Source: Simmondsia chinensis (lineage: Eukaryota > Streptophyta > Magnoliopsida > Caryophyllales > Simmondsiaceae). Taken from it: a stretch of DNA of 64,000 bases. Positions 45,601 to 56,744 of this stretch are shown piece after piece. The translations under genes and the position numbers were made by a program. Below the pieces are notes generated by a model. It was not told the DNA's origin. It saw only the letters and a list, made by a program, of their open reading frames with translations, and did no database searches. The DNA lies in the NCBI GenBank assembly GCA_018398585.1, contig JAGTTD010000005.1, positions 7,123,355-7,187,354 of the forward strand, read 5' to 3'. The number at the start of each line of letters is the position of its first letter. Positions within the stretch are counted from its first letter, which is position 1.

Positions 45601-46095
45601 GAACCTCACTTTGATTTAGTGTTGAATTTGGATTAGTTCAACCCATTTCTAACACATTTAACTTGTTTATGTAGTTATATGGAGTTATACGAGGTTGCAT
45701 GGTTATTTGGTCTTGTCATTTGATAATTTATTTTGCACCTATATAAATGTCATGCGTCCATTGCTATCGTCACAATTATTAAGTATTCATGCAACTAAAT
45801 GGATAACAAGCAGGTTAGTCCTTGATTAAATAAACAGGGTTAGGGTTTAGGGATTCGGACCCGTTTAATAATTGCCTCGACCCCTTTTTCAAGATTCTTT
45901 ACCTGACTCGAATACGACATGACTCGTTTTATAACAGGCGAGTATCGATGTCTGAAGAAAGAAGCAGAGAAGTTGAAACTGGGCTTAGCAAGTACCAGGA
46001 AAGGCAGAAGTGGATCATATTCTGGGTCCATAAACTGTGATGCTTCAGAGTGCTCTTGGCAGATGTTAGAGTGGACAAAACTCAATCTTGATTAA
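39679..46095 (+). CDS. bZIP transcription factor, group-E-like
   Basis: Four exons, 39679-40232, 40931-41006, 45348-45474 and 45938-46095, join with matching phases to 304 codons before TAA. The first exon has the subgroup's motif [10 protein letters not shown] (52-61) and a Ser-rich CRSASDS (74-80). The basic region reads [20 protein letters not shown] (184-203). Leucines recur every seventh residue from 202 to 244 (seven in register), so the zipper is intact across three exons. Relatives are the bZIP34/61 and At4g06598-like plant bZIPs. The Asn that normally opens the N-x7-R DNA-contact signature is Lys here. A nuclear DNA-binding regulator is expected; its targets are not known from the sequence. 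Intron 3 is 4.3 kb and holds a LINE and other repeats. Confidence 0.9.
41112..41552 (-). repeat. Putative solo LTR or LTR fragment in the bZIP intron
   Basis: Minus strand begins TGATGCAAATAGAGAC and ends GATCTGCATCA (TG...CA) with a TATA-like GCCCATAAATAGGCC (rc of 41320-41334). Its A16 run is at 41142-41157. No 5-bp target duplication matches, so the call is tentative. Confidence 0.4.
41757..43599 (+). mobile_element. RTE-type LINE, 5'-truncated, in the bZIP intron (L4)
   Basis: GTGTCCAAACGATTCA (41741-41756) and GTGTCCAAACAATTCA (43600-43615) flank it, so it is a clean 5'-truncated insertion in intron 3, same sense as the gene. Its RT reads [74 protein letters not shown] and, after a frameshift, [14 protein letters not shown]. 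The C-terminal region ends [19 protein letters not shown]. The 3' UTR carries GGGGATCCTCGGAAACAGCC, GGGGGAAGGCTGCGTACATC and GGAGCCCTTGGCGGCACTGG, then (TTG)7. This is the reference for the tail shared with the SINEs. No endonuclease domain remains. Confidence 0.92.
43960..44100 (-). mobile_element. tRNA-derived SINE remnant
   Basis: Minus strand shows GTGGTTCAGTGGTTAAA as a box A and TTAGGTTCGAATTCTC as a box B, about 50 bp apart, as in tRNA-headed plant SINEs. It lies in bZIP intron 3. The 3' end and target duplication are not clear. Confidence 0.55.
44649..44693 (-). repeat. Very short RTE tail fragment
   Basis: CTACAACAACTCAGTGCCTA followed by AGGGTCGAGGCGGGATCTGG resembles, in reverse, the last 45 bp of the LINE/SINE tail. 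Could be a remnant only. Confidence 0.35.
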
Positions 46096-46690
46096 AGCTG
46101 TTTTCTTTCTCTTTTTTCTATTTTTATTTCCTTTTCTTGATAGGTGCGAGTTTGGGATAACAAAACTTGAACTAAGGACCTCATGTCCTAGATCCTCAAC
46201 CTTGATTGTATTTCAACGACTTGGCATAAAGTTGCTAGGATGCGATGTTTCTTTTTGCCTACAAATGTTAAGTCGCATTGGGTTGTACAAAGGGGGTAAC
46301 CTTCCCAAATCTCTCCCATAAATCCCCTTGACCCTTATGTAAGCAGGATTTGATCATAGGTTATGGATACCACTCCTTAGAGACTTTACTAGTTGAGTTA
46401 CCCAGCAACTATTGTTAAGATGCAAGTTGTCTCTTTCAGTTCATATGTAAAAGTGTACATGGGATGCTACTGTTTTGTTTTCCTTGCGTTCCACTTGAGA
46501 ACTTGGCCGCAAGGGTTGTCTCCCCATGAAACTAGTGGTTCTTGCTAGAAAAGATCTGTCACGGGTACTCTTGTTGCATGCAATAGTCTTTAGGTATCTT
46601 GAATTTTGTGTAATCGCGACCGGTATTGTTTTATTTAACTTGATTTGTGTGCAATAATTTTTTTTTTTTTTTTAAAACATTGTTCATTCT
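46096..46690. other. Downstream region of the bZIP gene with SINE-like remnants
   Basis: No gene. At 46230-46420 the minus strand has GTTGCTGGGTAACTCAACTA (box-A-like) and ATGATCAAATCCTGC (box-B-like), the pattern of a tRNA-derived SINE. A weaker similar pattern precedes it at 46145-46215. The rest should contain the bZIP 3' UTR; no polyadenylation signal was singled out. Confidence 0.4.
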
Positions 46691-46694
46691 TTTT

Positions 46695-47290
46695 GTTTTT
46701 AGGGTTAGATACCCTTTGAAAATAGTTTCCTTTTAAGGTAAAATGGCAATGGGGCAGGGTGAGTATGGAGGGTGCCTCCTCCATGCCAGTACCCGCCATT
46801 CAAATTCTATACCTGTACCTACCCCATTACCCGTCACGGGTATGAAGTGGGCACCAGTACCGGCCTCGGTGAGTACAAAGCCATATCCATACCTGCCTCA
46901 TTACCCGTGGATATGGTATTCATTACCCACCCTATACCCTCCCTAATGTGTAAAAAAACAATCATCTATACCCACTTATATTAATTATTTAATACTATTT
47001 TTAAAAATCAATTATATTTTTTAATAACATTGATAAACAATGTGTTATTAAATTTAAATAGTATTTTTTAATTTAAACGTTAACTATATATAAGATGAAG
47101 TGGGTATGGTAGGTATGAGAAGAGATGCGGCAGATATGGAGCGGGTACAAAACTATACCCGTATCCACCCATACTTTGTGACAGGTATGGGGCTAGAACC
47201 ACTACCCGCTTCATTGCCATCCTTATAACATCCTATAAGAATAAGGCTGTATATTCAAAACCTACCTTGGTGAAAGACTCTCTTAAGGTA
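46695..47290 (+). mobile_element. RTE tail fragment interrupted by an hAT-like element
   Basis: GATACCCTTTGAAAATAGTT and CCTTTTAAGGTAA before 46740 and TAACATCCTATAAG plus AATAAGGCTGTATATTC after 47225 together read like the LINE/SINE tail (compare AGGGTAACACCCTGAAGGGG and AAGGCTGCGTACATC). The middle is a separate inserted element. Confidence 0.55.
46740..47225. mobile_element. hAT-like non-autonomous element
   Basis: Left end ATGGCAATGGGGCAGGG; right end, read on the minus strand, GGATGGCAATGAAGCGGG. The inside is full of GGGTAC/GTACCC-like words, as in other plant non-autonomous hAT elements. A matching 8-bp flank could not be shown. Non-coding. Confidence 0.6.
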
Positions 47291-48140
47291 TTGGGTTGCT
47301 GCTTAGTTGTCCTTAAGATATAAGGTACCATTTCACATGTTCGTCTAGATACCTTATCAACAATAAGTCAATATCTGTTAGTAACAGCTCCTGTGTCATG
47401 TTTAACCAAGTGAAGCAGGCACACATTAGAAGAAAATGCGCATCTTTAGTAGGCAGCTCAGGTACTTATCCATTAACATGGAAAAGTTTGTTCCTTTTCC
47501 TACAAAACCTTCTCTTCATTTTCACTTGGTATTTGTTCAATATGGTTTTTTTTTTTTTTTTTTGTAATTTTTAGTTTTGTAAAACCAAATCTAGATTTTA
47601 AAGATGATTTCTTGTTTTGCTTAAACTATAAAAAAACTTAAAATAGACAACCAAAAACTAGGGGGGCGAAAAAAAGTTTCCAACATCTAGGTTTTAAGTT
47701 CTAAGAAACTGAAAACTGTAAACAAAAAAACATACTGAACAGGCCCTTCACTAACTACGTTTACGAAGCGGTAACGGACACATTGGTCATTGTCACTATA
47801 CAAACAGCTTTTTGGATGGTTGGACGCTTTTATAACAACTAGTACATCAGTTCCTACTCAAAATGAAAGGAAAAAGGATTCCACGATTCAATACACAACA
47901 GTGTGAAAGACATGTAGATTATTATTGACACAAAAGGTATCAGACTGCAAGGCTGCAACGACCAATACACAGTAACCAAACAATTAAAAAAAAAAAGGAA
48001 AAAATAAAAATAAGGACAAAAGAATCAGGACATCAAATGTGGTAATAAAATCATGCACAGTAGGTCAGACAACACCTGGACCAAGCCAGTTAGATGAAGC
48101 ACAAACCAAGTTGACCTCGTATATGGACAGCAGTAGATGA
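47291..48140. other. Spacer between the convergent bZIP and VPS60 genes
   Basis: No gene recognised. A poly-T run lies at 47546-47563. The last few hundred bases should include the 3' UTR of the VPS60-like gene; no signal was assigned. Confidence 0.4.
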
Positions 48141-51100
48141 CTAACCACGGATTGATGCACGCGGCACAGCTGGCAAACCAAGTTCATCCTCCGCCTATTA
48201 AACAAAAAACGATATCACATTAGTGAGTACTTTGACGCAATTAGTAATGTTACTCATGGCCTGAAGATCATGAGCTCGATTTGATGGAAACAGCATATAT
48301 TTATCTTATCATCTCAAGATCCCCACTTACTAGCAGAACAAGCACGTAGTAGACCATGAATAAAGTTACAATATCTCTTGTTAGACTACGATTGTGTAAA
48401 TGAGAGATCTTTTTAAATGTCATACAATCCCTTACGTTGTCCGAAGTTTAATTTGGCTTTGCCTCAGCTTGAGGGAAAAGCTAAGAAAGCTAATGGTTCT
48501 TAAACCAGCTAAAGTTTTGGCTGCTTTTAATAGGAATTTGCTTTTCTAGTCATCGGACATCTACATACCTGTACGTTGGTTCTTCCTGCCGGCGCTGCAG
48601 TCCCGGTGGGTGCTGAGGGCAAGTTGATCTCTTCGTCCAAATCAGGTTCTTTGTCAGGCTGAAGATATGAAGGAACACCGTGGCTTTCAGATTCCATATC
48701 TAACTCTAATGCATCAAGCTCTGCACCATTTCCAATTTTCCAGTTAAAATAGAAGTATGAAGAGGAGAGTTTATATTCATTTCACGTCCAAATGGACCCT
48801 AAGCCATCTAAAAATGGACATTCATACAGTAAATTTGATCTTACCACCCATGAGATCATCTTCGTCAATATCATCGGGCACGTTGTAGCTTCTTCCAAGT
48901 GTCTCTTGAATTTCATTACTCATATCCATCAGATCGTACATCTCATCTTGCAAATTCTACGCATTAAAATATTGCAAGCATCCAGCTTCAGAATTTTCAA
49001 ATAGAAATAGTTCAGAGAAATCGAGAAACAAGTATGGAGCAAACTGACATCAATATCTTGAATTTTCACGGTCTTCATCATTCCTTTCAAGTCCTTGTTG
49101 GCAGCTTTCAGCGCGGACATCTGAAGAAAATCACGAGTACTCAGTATTTTGTACAATATACCTAAATTGTTATGACCAGAAAAGAATGGCATATGACCAA
49201 AGATAACATAGAAGATGGGACATATCTAACGAGAAAAGGAATCCTTTTCCTACTGCTGTCATTGATCTCCTATCTCTTAGGTGGTAGGCAAAATGTTCCA
49301 ACCAGGCTACGGATAAAGCTGCTCTTCAACTGACTTGAACCATGCCCTTCCGGATGCTACCAAGGAACAAATATTTGAGGGGTGAATAGCGTAGTCCCAA
49401 TATCAGCATATTGAAAAGATCTACTTAATCTAAAGATAATGCTTGATGTTCAACTCGCTAGACCGTACAGGGCATGGTTATGATAATCTCATTTTGTATA
49501 ATAATAGCACATCGTGATTGAGCCTTTGCCATCAGCAGCTCCGAGTTTTACTACTATGGCAGCAGAGGTTGCATATTAGAAGTTAGGGGTCCTCCAGTCT
49601 ATTTATACCAAAAGGTACGGAACATAAAAGAGTAGCAAAATTGATGAGGTTGAATTCCTAGTACTTACAGTTTGCTGGGCATCCTTGATACCCTCTGCAG
49701 CAAATGAAACTTGGTCGAGGTTGAATGTCTGGTTGTACAGCATGTCACGCTGCCCTTCATACCTGTCCACAAGCCAGAAATAAAGGTGAAGAAAAATGCC
49801 ACATTAAACCATGCCATAGATTGTTCTAAAGTAAGATTAAGTTGAACAATTTCTAAGCTTGGTTTCTGGATTGTTATCCTGATGCCTGCCTCTTTTAAAT
49901 ACCCAACACGATTTTTTTGGGATATCCCTTCACCCAGCCATTTCCAGGATAACCAAAAATCATTAGATGTCTGAACAGTCTGACAATGCAAGAATTATCC
50001 CTATGTTGTCAAAGAATGGAGAGGTTGAGTGGTGGAAAAGGCTCTACAAGTGTTTTGATGAAGCAAGAAAATGGTGTTTGCCAGGGATTCATGCGTTGAT
50101 TTGACAGGAAAGGATAATTGGAGTGGGGAGTAGATGGTAGTTTCTCAAGGAAGCATCTTGTCTTTTTTGACATATACTTCCTACCTGTAAAGATTACATG
50201 GTCATATCTGCTCAGCATTACTATGATAGTAAATTTAATGTTCTACAATCGCTTCAATGCAAGCCCTAAATGTCTGGATTTTTGTGGAACTCTTTGAAAA
50301 GTCTGTGATGAGCTAGGGGAAAGCAAAAACCTCATGATATTGCTTTTACAATCACCTTCATACCGATAAGAGGAGTATAAGCTGAAAACTGAATGTCTAT
50401 GAGCATAGCTTGTCAAGGCTATCAAATTGAATCCTAGCACTAACAAATAGGCGAGCCTATGTAGTAAAAGAAGATTTGAAAGTGTATGATGACGGCATGT
50501 CATCACTATCATCTAAATTCAAGTTACTTGGAAGACTCCTGTGAATTTTAAACTACGGTATTCTTGCATCGACAATGAAGAACCACATCATACTCCGTAC
50601 AATCTCGATCAAGTTTTTGGAAAATTGTGGCCTGTCACTCAAAAGTCAACTTAGGCTAAAGCTTCACAATCCTTTCCTTAAATTTAAAAGAAACTACGAC
50701 AACACACTGCTTGGTTAGCTAGTGGCAACCAGCTACTAAAGTGTACAGTTAGTTCGCTTAAATGAAGTTCAGATCATAAAACTTACTAGTACTGGGCCTT
50801 AAATTAACTAATGGCAATGATGTCAGACGCTGCAACTACTTGCAAAAAATGAATGTGGTGTTAGTCGATGGTTTCTCTCACCTATAGTGCAGAATCCACT
50901 TTCAAGTACAGGGGAGAATCTATTTATTAACCCTAATCCGGTAATATAAACTACAATCCAGCGCCTGCTGAGGTAAATCCAGACCTAAACCCCACACCCT
51001 TCCCCCTCCGCGCCTGAAAAAGAAAATAAAGAAAATCAATTCACCTGACTGAAATGGTTATCTTCTTAACCCGTAGACCACAAACACAAGGCAGCAAGGC

Positions 51101-53426
51101 ATACTATACTAGTCTCAACATCTTTGTTCATAAGATTCCCCTTTGAAATCAGCTCAAGGAAGAAAGAACCAGAACTGAATTCATACAGCTTCATGCACTT
51201 TCAACATAATAGAAAATGCAAGGAAACTACTGACACATACAATTTCATGCTGACATATACAAGGCTCCATAGGTTGAATCCAATCCACTAAACCAGGGTC
51301 ATTGTTTCGAATTCTTCAATTTGAAACATGACATATAATGCAATCCATTCAAATACCGGTCCTTGTTTGAGTATTTTCTCACAGGTTACCGTAAATTATC
51401 CCCAACCCAGGCCAGCCGGCCCTACTTGTGGCCGAAAAGCATAATTTCACCCTTGAACCAGTCAGTAAGTCCTAAATCAAAATTCAGTGAGAGAGTACTT
51501 TCCCTTGCTATCAAGGAAATGAGAAATATTTCTTCAGACCTTGCAGCCTCCTACTTTAAAGAGGTACTCCACCAAGCCTCCTTTCAGAAAGAGCAATATC
51601 TATAATGCCAAACACCACCAACCCCCAAAATGGCTTCTATCCCAGCCAACTTAAGGGCATCAAAAATTCCAAGTGCAACCACTAAAAACATGACAGACTA
51701 CATAAGAACTTGACAAAGTAGCGAATATTGTTCGCAGCAGGCTACACCATTTATACCCACTTTCAAGTCAAAGAAGAATACCCAACTATGCTTTTCACAC
51801 TAGATGGGTTCATCACAGTCATCCTATCTTCATGTCAATCTAACAAGGACTTTTTTTTCAGAATACCACAAGATTGTTCCACTTAGCCACTTGCGAGCTC
51901 TTTTGAAGTGGGTGGCCTACAACTACTCCTATCTTGCAATAGAGAGATATATTCCATACTCACACAAAAAATATATACCCCAGAACAACCAACCCAGCAA
52001 TGCCAAGAACAAGAAATATCACACTGAACTGGGTGACAAGAAGAAGAGAACATACATTCGCTTTTGCTTGAGGACCCTCATGGCTCGAGCCTTCACTGCT
52101 TCCTGTGCAGGGCCAGGCCTTGTCTTCTTAATCTGTTCTTTGTATCTAGCAAGTTCAGTATCAAGCCTTTTGATCTTATCATCCACATTTTCCCCTCTTT
52201 TATTTATCTAAGAAAAAATTAGTAGCAAATTAATTATTGATAAAAGAAAGAAGTCAGCAAAATAAAAAATCCCATACTTTAGGCCTTCATCAACGGTTGA
52301 TCAGAAGTTCAAGCACTTAACTACTACTAGCACAGCCAAACTCACATCAAAAAGAAACTGATCTAGAATTGCAATGAGTGGTTAAATTTATCTAGTTCGG
52401 CCTAAAGTAAAAGCAACATACCCAGTGCCTCAAGGGTTCTCGCCCAAGCAAGGTCGGAGAGGGGGGGCGGATGTACGCAGCCTTCCCCCTTCAGGGTATT
52501 ATCCCTAGAGAAAGGTGATTTCCGAATGCCCCTAACCTGACGGTGAGAACTTCCCATGAGGACACCCATCCTGGTACCGCTCTCGTCCAAGTACGCTTAA
52601 CTTCGGAGTTCTAATGGGATCCGGTGATGGCGTGTTAGTACCCTCTTTGGTAAATCAACATTTTTTTTACGTTGGTAAGAAGGGGGTGGGGGTTATTTTG
52701 CTACTAGTGGATTAAATCCAAGGTGACATCTTTGGCCACTTGGTGATCAACACTACTAGACCAAAACATTCTCAATCTCAGTTGCCCCAAACATCTCGAA
52801 TATCCAAAAACATCAGTTACCCGAGTGAAAGATTTTGCCAATTTCAAACCCTATCCTAAATTAAGCAGTAAACCTATTGATTACTGCCAACAGATTTCAA
52901 TCCACGTTGCTATCAACAAATTCAGCTAAAATTTCTAGACTTTCAACTAAATCAATTATGTGGAAGCTGTTAATTAGATCAAAATCCAAAAACATTACTC
53001 TTGGGAACGATGTTTTACTCACTCTTTATTACTTGATTGACTACTTGCCAAGCACACACATCAAGTTTTTACAATGGTTTGGCACCTAACACTCAAACAA
53101 TGGTGGTTGTGGCAGCTAGAGGAGCATTGAACAACAAGATACCCGAAGAGGCCTAGCTAGAGGTGATGGCTAGCAACAACTAAAGCAGAGAAGATGAAAA
53201 ACCCTAGTTTAGAGAATACAATCATGAATTAAGGGGTGATTTGGTAATTTGCACACAATCAGAAATTTAGGGTCAGATAGTGTTCAAGTAATTTGGTTTT
53301 CAGGGTTAGGGTTGTTTGAGTTGAGTATGATTTAGCTTTTAGGGTTGGGGTGTACATGAACTCTAAGCAATTCTCTGCAAAAAATAACGACAATAGTAAA
53401 TAAAACTCTGAGACCAAAACCACCCC

Positions 53427-53457
<31 letters not shown>

Positions 53458-54216
53458 ACCGAATTTCTTTCCCTTTGATTTCTTCTCTCTTCCGCTCAAT
53501 TTCTTTCCTATGTTCCGTTTTCGGATTATATGCTGTCCGAAATTGTTATGGATAAGGCTATGGCCTACCCGCCAACCCAGGTCCATACCCGCACCCGCAC
53601 GCCCAACATGCTCCCATTGCCGCCTCCACCCTAGTTACCACCCTCCCATTATAAATAAGGGGTTACCCTCCCTATAGATTAGGCATGATAGCAATGTAAT
53701 GAGTGTTTAGCTCAATTCTCTCTCTCCCTTATGTTTCTCTAGTCTTTCTCCCCCCTTCTTCTAGTTTACTCTCCCCTTTCTCTTGTAATCCTCCATTTTC
53801 GAGGCTAAATCTATCAATATAAATCTATATTTCCGCTTGGATTCCATTGATAGGAGCTAGATTATATTTGGTTTGTATCAGAAATTGTTTATTTGTTCGA
53901 TTAATACAATTAGATTGAATCAAGCCCTAATTTTGGGTTTCGACAAATTTCAATCCACGTTGCTATCAACAATTCCAGCTAAAATTTATAGGCTTTCAAC
54001 TAAAACCACTTGATGTAGAACCGTAAATTACATCAAATCCAATCCAAGAACATTAAATCAGAGAAAATGAAAAACCCTAGTTTAGAACATTCGTCTCACT
54101 TCAATTAAACGTAATGACATCAAAGAATATGAACAGCGACACGTTACCCGATCGGATGCATCCGAAACTGAAGGAGGAGGATCTTTCTGTTTCTTAACGC
54201 CGAAGATTCTCTGCAT
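48141..54216 (-). CDS. VPS60: ESCRT-III subunit VPS60/CHMP5-like
   Basis: Seven exons on the minus strand, 54216-54148, 52207-52056, 49762-49669, 49120-49049, 48956-48845, 48720-48569 and 48194-48141, join in phase to 235 codons including the stop (234 residues). All junctions are GT-AG. The product starts [20 protein letters not shown], continues with basic helices ([40 protein letters not shown]), then [16 protein letters not shown], an acidic [20 protein letters not shown] and [15 protein letters not shown], the typical Snf7-family layout with basic core and acidic tail. VPS60/CHMP5 proteins act with LIP5 and VPS4 in endosomal membrane remodelling and vacuolar sorting. Length matches plant VPS60. 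Intron 1 (1.9 kb) holds a SINE, a solo LTR and a local duplication. Confidence 0.95.
49763..52055 (-). other. Intron 2 of the VPS60-like gene (2.3 kb)
   Basis: The stretch has no second gene and no paired repeats that I could recognise. The short open frames in it have no known motif. Confidence 0.6.
52420..52650 (-). mobile_element. 5S rRNA-derived SINE, subfamily B (S6)
   Basis: Minus strand: leader CCAAAGAGGGTACTAACACG, CCATCACCGGATCCCATTAG, then GAAGTTAAGCGTACTTGGAC, ACCAGGATGGGTGTCCTCAT and GGGAAGTTCTCACC of the 5S-like head. The tail has GAAGGGGGAAGGCTGCGTAC and CCCTTGAGGCACTGGGTATG, ending GTTGCTTT. It lies in intron 1 of the VPS60-like gene, in the gene's sense. A clear target duplication was not found. 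Confidence 0.88.
53423..53458 (+). repeat. C25-A11 homopolymer tract
   Basis: 25 C followed by 11 A in VPS60 intron 1, the same arrangement as at 12126-12161 and 33631-33664. Confidence 0.85.
53544..53880 (+). repeat. Solo LTR with 5-bp target duplication
   Basis: A 337-bp block starting TGTTATGG and ending TTTGTATCA, flanked on both sides by GAAAT (53539-53543 and 53881-53885). It has TATA-like TATAAATAAGG (53650-53660), a CT-rich stretch and TTGTAATCC typical of an LTR. No internal retrotransposon sequence is present, so recombination between two LTRs probably removed it. It is antisense to the VPS60-like gene. Confidence 0.8.
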
Positions 54217-54368
54217 TTTTTAGGGTTTGTTCCTGTGATTGTTCTTCCTCTTTGTGGCTCAGAATTCGAACGTTCAGGTACTGTATGAAATCGATCTAAT
54301 CGCGATTGAAGATTGAGGAAAAAAAAAATATGGACTTGTGCTTGGCAGAAGAAGAATCGCGAAATCGA

Positions 54369-54407
<39 letters not shown>

Positions 54408-55200
54408 TGAAGATGACTTTGACTATTTAGGGCTCATCCCTGACGTACAACGAAACCGAGTGATTTTTATAACGGTAAGGAATGCAAGTAAGTTTTAGGC
54501 TTATATATGGGTTTCGCTAATGGGTAACAAAATTAAGTACAACAACAACAACGGTTCCGATGCTACAAGAGGGAATATTTATGGTACCTCTAACTTGAAA
54601 AGCATATTATTATAAAAGCATAGTAACTTGGATGCATGAGAGAGGTAACAAAATTAAATGAAAAGGGGAAATAGGAAAAAGAAAATGAGGAAATTAAGGA
54701 AAGAAAAATTTATTTTTGTTAATTACAAAAATCACTCCATAAATTACTAAACCTTCTTTTTTTCATTTTCTGATTACTCTTTCTCGATTTCCTCCTTCTC
54801 ACTTGATTTTGTTGCATTAACAGGTAACATAACCCATTATATACTAGTATCGGTTTAATGTTAATAAAATAATATTCTAAAAGTTGCATATAATTTTGTA
54901 AAGTAATTAAAATAAAAAAGGGTTTAAATTTTGTTGTTATTTGTTAATGAACACACCATCCTTGCATTATTACTCTTATTTTACATACGAACTGCAATGT
55001 TATGATACTGCTAATAAAAAAGAGTTACATGAAAGAAATATTTTACACACTTACTCATCACTCTTTCGACTATTTTAATTTTTTATCGTTGACTATTTTG
55101 TTAAATACGTGAACTTTTGGACCAACGTGTTATTTCATAAATTATGGACTAAAAAATAATATATCAAACATCCGGGCACTAATTTTAACACAACATGTGA
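54217..55200. other. Upstream region of the VPS60-like gene
   Basis: A (GA)n microsatellite at 54370-54403 lies about 160 bp upstream of the start codon, so it is likely in the promoter or 5' leader (CT-rich on the gene's strand). A possible short RTE tail remnant (ACAACAACAACAACGG, 54539-54554) follows. The remainder is AT-rich with no gene. Confidence 0.5.
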
Positions 55201-56491
55201 GTATTATAGAATTCCATATTGGAGATATGTGAGAGAAGATATCACCATATAAGTCTAATGAATTACTCCAATTAATGCTAATTGATTTTGGGATGGAATC
55301 CCACTTGGGCTTATATGTGGATCTCATATGTGTCAACACCGTGGGTGGATGATCTTGGGTTCTTTTTTGTCGCACCGTGTCCTCGTGAAGAGGGGTACGT
55401 TTGAGTTTGTTGTACCAAGGGCCTCTCCAGTGGTTGGAACGAATTGGATTAGAGAAGGCCAGTAGTGTGGTTGTCATAGACTCACACGTGAGGGAGAGCG
55501 TTGATGTTTCCACATATAAGTCTTATAGAATCCCATATTGGAGTTGTGAGAGAGAAGATATCACCATGTAAGCCTAGAGAGAAGAGATCACCATGTAAGC
55601 CTAGTAAGTTACTCCATTTAATGCCAACAGATTTTAGGATGGGACCCCACTTGGACTTATATGTGGATCTTATGTATGTCAAGTCTATGGGACATGCCTA
55701 AAAAGACCTAGTAAAATTTAACATAATTTATCTCAATTTTGCACCAGATATGAACCTTAATGAAAGGATGAGAAAGGTGAAACTAAAATTGATTTTAGAA
55801 TAAAGCTCCACTTAGGTTTATATGTGGATATAATGTGTGTCAAATCTCCTACTCACGCGGGGGCCCTTGTAGTACTAGGCTTCTTGTTGTTGTTATTGTT
55901 GTTGTTGTTGTTGTATGAGTGTCAAATCCGTGGATCAAGCCTAACAAGGCCCAGTGAAGAGATCACCATATTGGACTTATATGTGGATGAAACCCAGTGA
56001 AGAGATCACACATATAAATCTTATAGAATCTCATATTGAAGTTGTGAGAGAGAAGAGACCACCATGTAAGCCTAGTGAGTTACTTCATTTAATGCCAATA
56101 AATTTTAGGATGGAACCCCACTTGGACTTATATGTGGATCTTATGTGTGTTAAATCCGTGGGACATGCCTAAAAAGGCCCAGTAAGATTTAACATAATTT
56201 ACTTCAATTTTACACCAGATATGAACCTTAATGAAAGGATGAGGAAGGTGGAACTAGAATTAATTTTAGAATAAAACTCCTCTTAGGTTTATATATGGAT
56301 CTTATGTGTGTCAAATCCCCTGCTCACACGGAAGCCCTTGCAGCACTAGGCTTGTTGTTGTTGTTGTATGTGTGTCAAATCTGTGGATCGGGCCTAAAAA
56401 GGCCCAGTGAAATTTAACTCAGTTTACCTTAGTTTTACAGTATATATGAACGTTAATGAAAGGATGAGGAAGGTGAAACTAAAGTCCAAAA
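55201..56491 (+). repeat. Imperfect tandem array with embedded RTE tails
   Basis: Two block types alternate. Block A (TATAGAATCCCATATTGGAG ... CACTTGGACTTATATGTGG) occurs near 55201-55346, 55511-55691 and 56000-56162. Block B (CCTAAAAAGGCCCAGT ... ATGAAAGGATGAG(A/G)AAGGTG) occurs near 55692-55850, 56162-56320 and 56391-56491. After the first two B blocks comes a short RTE-like tail, GGGCCCTTGTAGTACTAGGC and AAGCCCTTGCAGCACTAGGC, ending in (TTG)n. The period is about 470 bp. The source element is not recognised. Confidence 0.7.
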
Positions 56492-56744
56492 CCTCATATT
56501 CTAGTATATAAAGCTTTAACAATTACACCAATTATGAAATTCTATCGAGTACTAGACTTGTAGAATTGACATATATGAGGTTCATATATAAACCGAAGTG
56601 AAGTTCCATCATAAATCAATTGATATTAGGTGAAATAACCCACCACATTTACTCTAATATAGATATTTTTCACTAGACCTATACGTGGAGTCCTTAACAC
56701 CAACCAATCTTACTCACGAAAGTGATTAGTGGTTTTTTATATAA

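Larger units (their letters stand above)
52888..54090. repeat. Local duplication inside VPS60 intron 1
   Basis: TTTCAATCCACGTTGCTATC and the next 60 bases occur near 52893 and again near 53947. AGATGAAAAACCCTAGTTTA near 53190 recurs as AAATGAAAAACCCTAGTTTA near 54064. The order is the same, so this is an old tandem duplication, the copies being separated by the solo LTR and other sequence. Confidence 0.7.

Noticed and set aside
51363..52211. Frames inside VPS60 intron 2 and over exon 2
   Set aside because: The intron frame has no homology that I can see, and the other is the opposite strand of exon 2.
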